64,000 bases of DNA. Origin: Schizochytrium sp. TIO01. Lineage: Eukaryota; Sar; Bigyra; Thraustochytrida; Thraustochytriidae. Below the pieces are notes generated by a model. It was not told where the DNA came from, made no database searches, and saw nothing but the letters and a program-made list of their open reading frames with translations. Shown here piece after piece: positions 11,416 to 20,136 of this stretch (position 1 is its first letter; every line of letters starts with the position of its first letter). The stretch spans positions 3,170,501-3,234,500 of the forward strand of contig SMSO01000034.1 in NCBI GenBank assembly GCA_004764695.1. Direction: 5' to 3'. The position numbers and the translations under genes are program-made.

Positions 11416-12639
11416 TCATACAAGCCAAACTGAGGTGCCTCCATTATTATCCCGGCGCAACATCACACGATTCTCCTCATCAAGAGCCTTAAGTCGAACC
11501 TCAAATTCCTCAGGCGTAAATATTGTATTTTCACAATTGCTTTGATTCACGAGATCAAGGAGATCTGCAGCATCCATCATTTCTGCTTGGCGAATGCGAA
11601 ATAGGCGAGCTACAAGCTGGCGAAAACTCTGTTGTCGAGCTCGTTCAGCTGCAGAAGCCTTCTGTGTAGTGAGAATACTTTCCGTAGATGCTGTGGCAGG
11701 AGAGCTCGATTGCGTGCGCGAGTACTCAGGAGGAGATGTTGCGCTTCTTTCTGCACAACGGGGCTCTGGACTCTGTTTCGCTCGCTTGACCTGCCTCACA
11801 TTCGTAGCATCGCGAGGACGACGTTTACCAGCAGAACGTGGTTCATCTTCACCCGGCCGCAAGGGTAAAGGTGCAGTGTGATGCAAGCGGAGCGGACTCT
11901 GCTGTCCCTCCTCCTCCTGCTGCTGCTGCTGATGTCCTGGTGAATTGAGTTGTGAAGAAGAGTTCATGCTAGATGACGAGCCAGCTTCAGCAGTAGCAAC
12001 ACCAGGAATCTGTTCATCATGTTTTGCTGGTGAATTTGCAACACCCTCATCCATTTCCATGTCTTCATCACTGTCATTACTATCACTTTCATCATTGCTC
12101 ATGTTCTTGGCTTGCTGCTGTTTTTTCTTCTGTTGCTGCTGTCTCCTCTGCTGCTTTTGTGTTGTCCTCTTTTGCTTATTCTGCTGCTGCTTCAATTGTT
12201 GCTGCTTTTGTTGATCCTGCTCAGGGTCCTCGTCTTCATCCTCCTCCATAGGCTGCGCAAGGCGGATAGTTTTATTGAAATTGGAGATGAGAGAATCCTC
12301 ATCTGCATCAAGGCCACCCTGAAGAGGTGCCATCATAGTGGGAGGAGCAGAGGCTCTGCGCATGGAGCGACGTTCGCGGAGAGCCTGGGAAGTGTCCTGA
12401 TCATGTTTGGATACCCATTTCAGCTCCAGGTTGGACTCTTTGCCACCAAGAACATACTTGACATCAATAAGAGACCCGTCCTGGTGAAGAGCAGTAACTC
12501 TGGCTACGCCACCATGCTTGTTCATGCCAGGGAATGTGCGTGGAGCCACCAGCACGAGGTCTCCTACGGTGAAATTCTTATCTCCCTCGCTTTCTTCATC
12601 CTGCTTCGTTTCTTCAGACTTCATCTTGCCTCCAGCCAT
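11416..12639 (-). CDS. Tudor/KOW-like chromatin-type protein with C-terminal winged-helix-like segment
   Basis: A 407-residue protein, ATG at 12637-12639. Residues about 23-80 (FTVGDLVLVAPRTFPGMNKH, then GGVARVTALHQDG and DVKYVLGG) form a small beta-barrel pattern of the Tudor/Agenet/KOW kind, seen in chromatin readers. The middle is low complexity: a Gln/Lys-rich stretch (about 145-175), acidic Asp/Ser/Glu blocks and Ser/Pro/Gln-rich linkers with basic nuclear-localisation-like clusters (RKRRPRD-like). The last about 80 residues (FRQLVARLFRIRQAEMMDAA, FTPEEFEVRLKALDEENRVM, ending VWLV) are compact and helical and resemble the winged-helix at the C-terminus of MCM3. A nuclear role in chromatin or replication is inferred. 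It faces the MIT-like gene tail to tail, 245 bases apart. Confidence 0.7.
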   Translation of the reverse strand: MAGGKMKSEETKQDEESEGDKNFTVGDLVLVAPRTFPGMNKHGGVARVTALHQDGSLIDVKYVLGGKESNLELKWVSKHDQDTSQALRERRSMRRASAPPTMMAPLQGGLDADEDSLISNFNKTIRLAQPMEEDEDEDPEQDQQKQQQLKQQQNKQKRTTQKQQRRQQQQKKKQQQAKNMSNDESDSNDSDEDMEMDEGVANSPAKHDEQIPGVATAEAGSSSSMNSSSQLNSPGHQQQQQEEEGQQSPLRLHHTAPLPLRPGEDEPRSAGKRRPRDATNVRQVKRAKQSPEPRCAERSATSPPEYSRTQSSSPATASTESILTTQKASAAERARQQSFRQLVARLFRIRQAEMMDAADLLDLVNQSNCENTIFTPEEFEVRLKALDEENRVMLRRDNNGGTSVWLV

Positions 12640-14027
12640 GATGGTGTCTTCTGGCTTGAGCAGGCAGCCCTTGGGCGCGCCAAGTACCGAACTCCGGCGT
12701 GTAGACCTCGTCTTGCCCAGAATGTATCAACACTGAGCTCGCGACAATCCTTTTCAAAATGTGTGTTATCTAGTGTAGATCTAGCGCTTTTGAACTTTCC
12801 TTCGTGAGTATATTGGTTGTCTCAACTTCGGCGCTCTGCGAAATTTTTGTCAGTTTTTGCAGAACGTCTTATGTTTCGGTGTTCTGGCACTGATACACTG
12901 ATATATGAGCTGCTAACTTCACCAGACCTGTGGCAGCCTCAGCGATTCTTCTAAACCACAACCTCTTACAATTCGGCCCGATGCAAGTCCTTCTCAGGGT
13001 CGCTCTCACCGAAGGCACAGTTCGTTGTCTGCAGACTGATTATTAGATGATGCCCAATGCGCAAGCAGCTCAGATTGTCTTCTTTACCCAAGAAACTCGG
13101 CAGACCAGAGAAAGTTCCTTCAAACGCACGAAGGGTGAGGCAAGGGGATTCGTGTTCGTAGTCGAGCGTCCGCGGGCCTCGTCGTGGCTTCGCGGAATCG
13201 CTTGTTCGCAGGAGTGGATTGGAGATTGCGGATTGTGGTTTCTCTCGTTTTCTTTTTCTCTGTCACTCATCAATTATTATTATGGAATCAACACAAACAG
13301 ATAAATAAACTCAAACTAACTATCTGTTCCTATACATAGTTAGTTAGTTACCTATTGAAAAGAATCACTTACGCCACTAATGATAATATGGGGTATAAAA
13401 TTCTCAATCAACTTTCCTTCGTTGATTTTTGTACTTTATTTCAAGTGATAATAAAAAAGAAAAAGGAAAAAAAACAAAAACTCTTTGTAGTTAGAACTGT
13501 AAACAGTTTGAGTAGGACTATCATACTTGAAAAAGCAAGTACTTTGGAACGCAGGCGAGAGGGAAAGAACGAAAGAACGGGAGCGTTCACATCGTTCTAA
13601 TTCCACAGCTTGGCTCATGTTTATAAGGACCTCTGCTGGAGAGGATTAAAACGCCATCTAGTATCTCCACTGTACAACTCCTCTTGGATCTCTCTCTTAA
13701 CTCTCACTGAATAAATTTTGTTTGTGATACTCACCACAGCGCCCCTCTTAGAAAATGGACTTACACACAAAACTAGCCGAGGGAAAAAAATGAAACCCCA
13801 TCTAATCAATAGTTGGCTGTGGTAAAGACACGCACGATTCCCTTACAATGATACTGTACGTTCGGGTGGGTTGTGCAGTCTGTATTTGCACATGTGTGAA
13901 TAGCTAATCCCAGGAAAGTTTGCATACTAATACACATATTTGCGACAATCTTTCGTCTTCTTCATCAACAGCGACGAAATCTTGAAGCAAACTGCTTTAG
14001 CTCTATAAAAGACCGGTGCTTCCAGTC
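12640..14027. other. Intergenic, no supported gene
   Basis: About 1.4 kb between the divergently transcribed Tudor-like gene and the glycosyltransferase gene, so it should hold both promoters. Open frames are short and carry Phe/Lys-rich low complexity (for example around 13440-13480, an A-rich run). No RNA gene or mobile element is seen. Confidence 0.55.
14004..14010 (+). promoter_or_regulatory. TATA-box-like element
   Basis: TATAAAA is present 18 bases upstream of the glycosyltransferase ATG at 14028. A classical TATA box would place the cap site about 30 bases downstream, inside the coding region, so this match may be chance or may mark a leaderless or alternative transcript. Confidence 0.25.
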
Positions 14028-15446
14028 ATGGCGTGGCCGTTGCGGCCGTCCCGCGGCGCTTTTCACAGCTCGCACTCATCTATACCGCGTCACTTGTCGT
14101 CTCCTGCGCGTTGGCCAACTTCGCTGTCAGCTTTGCGAGCCTCACCTGCGAATCCGTATAGATCCCGTCTCGCTCTCGGAGGTCTTCTTGCACTGCTATT
14201 CATAATTTATATCATTGCTACGAGATGGTGGGCCCAGGCTGCTGCTCTCGCTGCCATTGAGACTGCGCAGGCGGCTGCGTCTTTCCGTCTTATGGGATGC
14301 TCCCTCGAACAGTGCTGCTTTCGACCGTCTGAGCCACACTACAACTTCTTGCAACCTATCTCCAGCGTCCGTGGCAGCTTGAGTCGCCAGAGCGGGTCTC
14401 AGACATCTTCGGCGTCATCTTCCAGATCAGCATCAGCTTCGAAGGCACTTGTTGCTGCGGAACGCCGCCGTCAGCGTCTTGATGCGCTTCTTGCCGCGGA
14501 GCGTTCCGGTTCTGCTGAGGAATTTGGAAATGGTCTCAATGACGAAAGCAATGTTCAGCATCTCGAAGATCTTGAGGGTAATTCAAGGGGCGACAAGTTC
14601 TATTCAATTGTGATCAATACATTCAAGGGCAGGGACGAAAATGTGGCTCGACTTGTCACGTATTATTCATCATGTGAGTATGTTGATAAGGTTGTAGTTT
14701 CGTGGAATGATGTCGGAAGGCCTGTCCCGAGGTTCTTGAAGGATGCTGTAGATGCAACTAATGGGGTGGCAATTGTGGATGAAGAAGTCACGTCAAATCT
14801 GTCAAACAGGTTTTTGCCTAGGAAATCTGTGAGGACAAATGCTATTTTCACATCCGATGATGACATGCAATATAACTGTGAGCTAATGACTGCTGGTTTC
14901 AAGCTGTGGCAGAAAGACCCGGCAACCCTTGTAAGCTTTGCGCCCAGACATATGGAATTGCACCCGCCACCGTTTTGGGCGCTGAGCCGTGGATGCTACT
15001 ACCAGTACTTTTCAGAGAAGGCCTACGCCACAGGAACATATAATACGGCGTTCGTCACCAAGGGAGGTTTTCTTGACAAGGCGTTTTTCACGCTTTTCCA
15101 TGCCGATGAAGAGTTTGCACATGTTCGTGCTGAGGTCGATAACAAGATTACCGGAGAGGATATGCTGATGAGCTTCCTCCACACCCTTTACGCGGGACAG
15201 GGCAAGGTCATTGCAGTTGAGAGCGATTGTTCCAAACTCAAGTGGTTTGAAGAGGCCAACTCACTCGGCGGTTCCACCTCGGGCAATCGCCCGTACATTA
15301 CACATTTGATTTTTGAAACTTTGCAACAGATTGATGTCCCGAGCGCTGTATTTGATCTGGCTGGCCCGAGTTCTCGATGGGGCACAGAGGAAGCCCTGGG
15401 TGAGACCAGAGAGAGGCCGAGTGGAGTATCATGTATCCCTGGCTGA
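14028..15446 (+). CDS. Exostosin-like glycosyltransferase (GT64 type), type II membrane protein
   Basis: 472 residues from ATG 14028 (gtcATGg). A short Arg/Ser-rich cytoplasmic tail is followed by one hydrophobic anchor at about 49-66 (LALGGLLALLFIIYIIA), the usual layout of Golgi glycosyltransferases. A Ser/Ala/Arg-rich stem follows, then a catalytic domain at about 190-440. It has the GT64 landmarks: a start like IVINTFKGRDENVARLVTYY, VVVSWNDVGRPVP, LSNRFLPRKSVRTNAIFTSDDD with the DDD metal/nucleotide-sugar motif near 277-279, and GEDMLMSFL near the end. GT64 enzymes (EXTL2, the C-terminal half of EXT1/2) transfer N-acetylhexosamine or hexose from UDP-sugars. Donor and acceptor here are unknown; heparan sulphate is not implied. 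No intron. Confidence 0.82.
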   Translation: MAWPLRPSRGAFHSSHSSIPRHLSSPARWPTSLSALRASPANPYRSRLALGGLLALLFIIYIIATRWWAQAAALAAIETAQAAASFRLMGCSLEQCCFRPSEPHYNFLQPISSVRGSLSRQSGSQTSSASSSRSASASKALVAAERRRQRLDALLAAERSGSAEEFGNGLNDESNVQHLEDLEGNSRGDKFYSIVINTFKGRDENVARLVTYYSSCEYVDKVVVSWNDVGRPVPRFLKDAVDATNGVAIVDEEVTSNLSNRFLPRKSVRTNAIFTSDDDMQYNCELMTAGFKLWQKDPATLVSFAPRHMELHPPPFWALSRGCYYQYFSEKAYATGTYNTAFVTKGGFLDKAFFTLFHADEEFAHVRAEVDNKITGEDMLMSFLHTLYAGQGKVIAVESDCSKLKWFEEANSLGGSTSGNRPYITHLIFETLQQIDVPSAVFDLAGPSSRWGTEEALGETRERPSGVSCIPG

Positions 15447-16274
15447 TTGCGCGGCAACTCTTTGACCGTTTATTTACTCTACCTATCAAATTCCACAGCG
15501 ACCACATTCACATGATGATACCAAAATTTTCTCCTTTTTTTGTTTTTTCATCTGTACATACTACCGTAATTTTCATCTACTCATTCAACAGCTTCTCCCT
15601 CTATATTTAGTCCCTCCGGAACCACTAGAAGAAATCTATCTGTTGCACTCTTGATCCTTGTTTACCACCAAGTCGTCCAAAACTTGAGTATTGTAACTAT
15701 CAGATGTGTAGATTTGACATATCCCACATCAAACTAGACTGTGTGCGCTTCGAAATGCGCCTTCGAGGTGTTAAACTAATAGAGGTTAACTAAGTACTTG
15801 GCCAAAGAGCTCCAACTTCATTCCCGTGTAGCTTCCTAAGGCAACGGGTATGACATGATGATTTCGATCGTCGTCTATGCATACTATCACTCTTGACAAG
15901 TAACTACAATGGGCAAGTGACATGGCTTCCAACAGAGCGTTTTTTAAATGAAACCCCATGCCTAAGTAAACCCCTAACGTAATTTTCAAGGCGCAAGACC
16001 TTCAACAGATGAGGTAAACCAGTACGAGCTAATACATGATACTTCAAAGAAATAAGTTTTTCCTTCAAAATTTATGAACATGGATATAGTGTGGTCTTTT
16101 TGCCAAAAGCCCCTACAAAGACCATTGATATCGAAGTTCGACGTACAGAATTCACCCTAATATAATAGTAGCATATTGGGTAACCCTCACATCTCACGCA
16201 CTCCGCGACGCGCCGATTGTATAATATAGTAATCTAAGTTGTACAAGAAGTAACTAAACCCTACTGGAAAACAG
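15447..16274. other. Intergenic, convergent 3' regions
   Basis: About 830 bases between the convergent ends of the glycosyltransferase and zinc-knuckle genes, presumably both 3' untranslated regions. AT-rich; no coding frame above about 70 codons and no repeat family recognised. Confidence 0.6.
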
Positions 16275-17810
16275 CTAAGGCTCCGTAGGTTTCCCGTGCC
16301 GATAACATTTTCCTGCGCGCTGCACAGACTTTGTACAACCAGGAGTATTGCATCGTGGCCCACCGCCATGCTTAACACATTTCCCGCCTCCTCTGTCAAA
16401 TTTATCGCAGTCAGGGAATTGGCATTTTTTGCCACCACCGTGGGCGAGGCATTTCCCTGTTTCTCCCTTGGCAAGGGTGTTGCAGCCTGAAATCAGGCAT
16501 CGAACCCCGCCTCCATGCGCAGTACATTTGCGCCCTGTTGAAGCTAGTCTGTCGCAGTCGGGATGCTGGCAGAGTCTCCCTCCGCCATGTCTCGAGCATT
16601 TTCCTCCTTTCACAGCTCCATTGTTACAGTCAGGATGATCACAGCGCTTTCCATGCCGCGTGCAAAAATTATGAGAGCCATAAGCGCCGTTGGTGCATCC
16701 AAAATGCCAACACCTGCGCCCTCCACCATGAGTGACGCAAAATCCGCCTCCTCGATCTTGAGCTGTGCAATTTTCAAACTGGCAGTGCTTTCCTCCACCG
16801 TGCGCAATGCATTTATCAGAAGGATTTTGTGAAGCTTTTTGACACCCAGGGTACTGGCACCGCTGACCTCCTCCATGCGCAATACATTTACCACTTTTCT
16901 TGGCAGCGCTATTGCAGTCTGGCACCGAACATTTCTTCCCGCCACCGTGAGATGTACAGTAGTCTGTGGGTTTTATAGCTCCATTTTTGCATTCTGGATA
17001 TTGACATCGCATACCACCTCCATGGGCAATGCACCTATCACTCATATAGGTAGCTCCTTTATTGCACCCAAGAAACCAGCACCGTTTCCCGCCACCATGG
17101 CTAACGCAGAATCCACCTCCCTGATCAGCCTTGGTACATCCTTCCTGCTGACACTTATATCCGCCACCATGGGTTGAGCAGCCACCTCCTAGATCAGAGT
17201 TCTTGCATCCCGGATGTGGACATCTTGGGCCTCCACCATGAGCGATGCACTTGCCACCTTCCTTGGCATATTTCTTGCATCCCGAAACTTCGCATAGACG
17301 TCTTCGTGGATCACCTTCACGATTCTGGCGTTTGTTCCGGGAGGTATTCTTAACTGATGGATATCTCGGCTTTAATCTCTTCGTCGAGTCATCATGCTCT
17401 ACAAAGCGTTCGATTTCGCACGCACTGTTGGCGCTAAGCATGCTGACATCGAGGTTGGGGTCCCCACTCAAGCTCCAACATGAACTCGAACTCGAACTCG
17501 AACTCGAACTCGAACTCGAACTCGAACTCGAACTCGAACTCGAACTCGAACTCGAGCCCACGGCCGGATTGTTGTCAGTATTGCCCGAACCTAACTGCCT
17601 TGACCCCCCTACTTGTGATGTTGTCTCCGCTGAGCTTTCAGACGCTACTTCAGAGTCGGCTGCTACAGTTGTTGGCATCTGTTGTGCATTGGCACCTGTT
17701 GCCATCCTTACTGCAGGCTCCGAGTCCGCAAACCGCGCACGCTTGGGTTGTGGCATGGCCAGATCTTGCCGGCTCAGATGTTCGCGCGGTGTCGCTGCTG
17801 GTCTGTCCAT
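16275..17810 (-). CDS. WRKY19-like CCCH zinc-knuckle repeat protein
   Basis: 511 residues, ATG at 17808-17810. The N-terminal 85 residues are Ala/Thr/Ser-rich with a basic PKRARF cluster. A polyserine tract of about 25 residues (about 86-110) follows, encoded by a six-base repeat. From about 170 to the end there are 14 tandem units of about 24-27 residues with the pattern C-x4-C-x(8-11)-C-x2-H-GGG-x-[RK], for example RCQYPGCQKA then KCIAHGGGK. Each unit supplies three Cys and one His, so each could hold one zinc. Such arrays are often annotated 'probable WRKY transcription factor 19' in oomycetes, diatoms and thraustochytrids, although the WRKY peptide itself is absent. Nuclear nucleic-acid or protein binding is inferred. 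Two units (9 and 14) end in HGK rather than HGGG. Confidence 0.85.
   Translation of the reverse strand: MDRPAATPREHLSRQDLAMPQPKRARFADSEPAVRMATGANAQQMPTTVAADSEVASESSAETTSQVGGSRQLGSGNTDNNPAVGSSSSSSSSSSSSSSSSSSSSSSSSSCWSLSGDPNLDVSMLSANSACEIERFVEHDDSTKRLKPRYPSVKNTSRNKRQNREGDPRRRLCEVSGCKKYAKEGGKCIAHGGGPRCPHPGCKNSDLGGGCSTHGGGYKCQQEGCTKADQGGGFCVSHGGGKRCWFLGCNKGATYMSDRCIAHGGGMRCQYPECKNGAIKPTDYCTSHGGGKKCSVPDCNSAAKKSGKCIAHGGGQRCQYPGCQKASQNPSDKCIAHGGGKHCQFENCTAQDRGGGFCVTHGGGRRCWHFGCTNGAYGSHNFCTRHGKRCDHPDCNNGAVKGGKCSRHGGGRLCQHPDCDRLASTGRKCTAHGGGVRCLISGCNTLAKGETGKCLAHGGGKKCQFPDCDKFDRGGGKCVKHGGGPRCNTPGCTKSVQRAGKCYRHGKPTEP
17482..17555. repeat. Hexanucleotide repeat (CTCGAA)n encoding polyserine
   Basis: About twelve copies of CTCGAA on the + strand; on the coding strand of the zinc-knuckle gene this reads TCGAGT, alternating Ser codons. 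It makes long frames on the opposite strand look open (Glu-Leu or Asn-Ser dipeptide repeats), which are shadows. Confidence 0.95.
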
Positions 17811-18803
17811 GACTACGCTGCGAAATGAAACGTTGAGGATCTGGGCGTCCTATGGTAAACACAAAGGATTTCATTAATTGTGGGAGCACTCCTTCATATA
17901 TGCAAACACAAAAGAATGGTTAAGAAGCTTTGCTTCTGCAATCGAGCGAGCGAGTTTGTATAGGACAGGTACGCTTTTGAGATGACGCTCAGCATCAAAG
18001 ACCTCTTTATAAGGAGGCAAACTTACACACACCTGCAAGTCATCTCGAAGAATATTGCTGGCGCTCTCCGAGTCCTCTCAGAATCCCAACCACATCATCA
18101 TCTAGGCCACTTAGAAAATCGCTAACAGTGCACACCTAAGGTACTTACTGTCTAGAGGTACATGCACTACACTAAAGCAGGACTTTCACAGAAATTACAC
18201 TTAAGGTACATGTGCATGCACACAGTCCGAACTTTTCATGCTTTGGGAGCCTTGAGTCGTTGAAGAGATGTCAACGAGGAGCCTCGAGGTAATGGTTCAA
18301 GCTTTCCTTTCACATTCTCGGCCTTGATGGTTTGCTGCAGTTAAAGAGCCCGACGTAGACCACTTCTGGCGATTTGTAGAGAGAGAACCCGAGTGTGCTC
18401 TGTTACCTGCCTGAAGAATGGCTTCGCGTCTCTGAAGACATTCTGGCTAAGCGTAGAGCAAAGCAGCTCTGGCAGGACGTCAAGGGGAGCCAACCTGCTA
18501 GCGCAGAGAACGGTGCCAGAGTTGAATTTGGGACTCCAAGTAAGCTCACTATGTTGGCAAGCCAAAGCTGATCAAATGTCTCATTAGGCTTCTTCTTCGA
18601 CACTCCTTCAAGCTCGAAATCGAGCTCGAGCTCAAACTTATTCGGTGCCAGGGCATTTGGTCGTTTGCCTCGGAATGGAATGGATGAATGAATGAATGAA
18701 ATACTTCGAGCACTGGAAGGGCGTGTGGATGGACGGAGACCTCGGCCTCGTGCTGTTGAACTGCAGCAAGTGCAACGCGAAGGCTTGGCTGAAGTTGGCG
18801 AGA

Positions 18804-18850
18804 ATCATTCATTCATTCATTCATGCATTCATTCATGCATTCGTGCATTT
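18804..18850. repeat. (ATTC)n imperfect microsatellite
   Basis: Tandem ATTC units interrupted by GCATTC and GTGCATT variants. A related GAAT run lies at 18677-18700, on the opposite phase. Confidence 0.85.
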
Positions 18851-19063
18851 TCGCGTTGCCTTGCAGGCCCTCCTGCTGGAATTGACAGCCTGTTTCCAGC
18901 TCGCGAGGACCTTCTTCTGCACCAGCCTCCGTTGGCCTCCTCCATCTGCGCGGTGTCCTCACTCTGCGGAGTCTCGCATCGCATTTGGTTTGGCAGGATC
19001 TTCAATCGATCGGGTTGGTTCTTCGGTCTCATTGGATCCTCGATTTGCTTTGGTCTTCTTCAA

Positions 19064-19117
19064 TTTGCATTACATTTTGCATTACATTTTGCATCACATT
19101 TTGCATTACATTTTGCG
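19064..19117. repeat. 12-bp tandem repeat
   Basis: About four copies of ATTACATTTTGC, one with a C substitution. A reverse-complement-like fragment (GCACAAAATGCAAT) follows at once, so the end of the array could pair with it. Confidence 0.85.
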
Positions 19118-19972
19118 ATTGCACAAAATGCAATAGCAATAACGCACAGCTCCATCAAAGCGCCGACGATCGCGGAGATGGAGGCGCCTGCTCTGGGCCT
19201 CCAAGGCGTCTCTTCTGTGCGCGATGACCGGCGTGGAGGCAGCGCGTGAAGGTACGTCAATCGAGGTCTTGGCGATGGTCAATTGGGCTCGAGGTCTGCG
19301 CAGAGGTGGTCAGAAATGAGAAAGGAGAATTCCCGTCGCGAAGACGGTCTGAGAAAGAGAAAGGAAACGGATTGAAAGAACAGAAAGAACGCCGGAAAAG
19401 AAAGAAAAGAAAAGAAAAGAAAAAGAGACAAAGAATTGGGTCTTTCAGCCTCAGTCTTCAAACCTTGCGATTGCACCAGGTCAGTGGCAATCAATGCCAG
19501 GTCACGACCGAGAATAGCAGACCTTGAGCTTTGCTGCATGGCGTATCATTTGTGGTGAAGAGGCCTTCATTGCAGGCATCGTGGATTCCGAGAGGGCCCT
19601 CTCGATTGAGCGCAGAGACAACTTTGACACTACTGTGGAACACCAGAAATTACCTCTCTTTCGTCATGCAGTACTTTTATTTATTTTTAAATTGTTATTA
19701 AAAATAAGAATATCTGTCACAATTCATTTCTTTCTCAACTCATCAACAGCGCCGAAAATAAGGGTGGAAAAAGAACAGGAATGTAATCCGCTCTACGATC
19801 AATACCAATTTTAAGAAACATGCAAAAACTGTCAGCAGGGCTTTCTGCGTATCATGAGTGTGGAGATGAACTGTGCCAGCTGACCTTGAAGAAGATGTGT
19901 CTCTGGAAGGCGGCTGCAGCCAAAACTGTCATGATTGCATTTCGTTGATTACTTCGTAAAAAAATAACACTA

Positions 19973-20005
19973 GTAATAATATAATAATAATAATAATAAT
20001 AATAA
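19973..20005. repeat. (AAT)n microsatellite
   Basis: Roughly ten tandem AAT/ATA units upstream of the mannosidase gene. Confidence 0.9.
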
Positions 20006-20136
20006 ATAGTAGCATAGTCATAATAGTTGCAAATAAAAACGTTTTGTCTCGTGCTTTGATATGACTTATTTGGAGACGAAGCAAAATGTGAAAAGCACGT
20101 TGTGCAGTAAATGAGAAAACAACTTTGGAAAATGTA

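Larger units (their letters stand above)
17811..20136. other. Intergenic, repeat-rich, no supported gene
   Basis: About 2.3 kb. It holds ATTC-type repeats (18670-18700 and 18804-18850), four copies of a 12-base ATTACATTTTGC unit (19064-19117), an A/G-rich run (19370-19430) and an AAT run (19973-20005). Open frames of up to 185 codons around 18690-19250 are made mostly of translated repeats (His/Ile/Phe runs) and lack domains. The 3' end carries the promoter of the mannosidase gene. Confidence 0.5.

Noticed and set aside
17245-17877. Open frames on the + strand with Glu-Leu or Asn-Ser dipeptide runs
   Set aside because: They are the antisense of the zinc-knuckle gene across its hexanucleotide repeat. 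The minus-strand frame has 14 regular zinc units.
18692-19249. Possible 185-codon gene on the + strand
   Set aside because: Most of it is translated microsatellite (Ile/His and Phe/Ala runs) and the overlapping frames are equally open.
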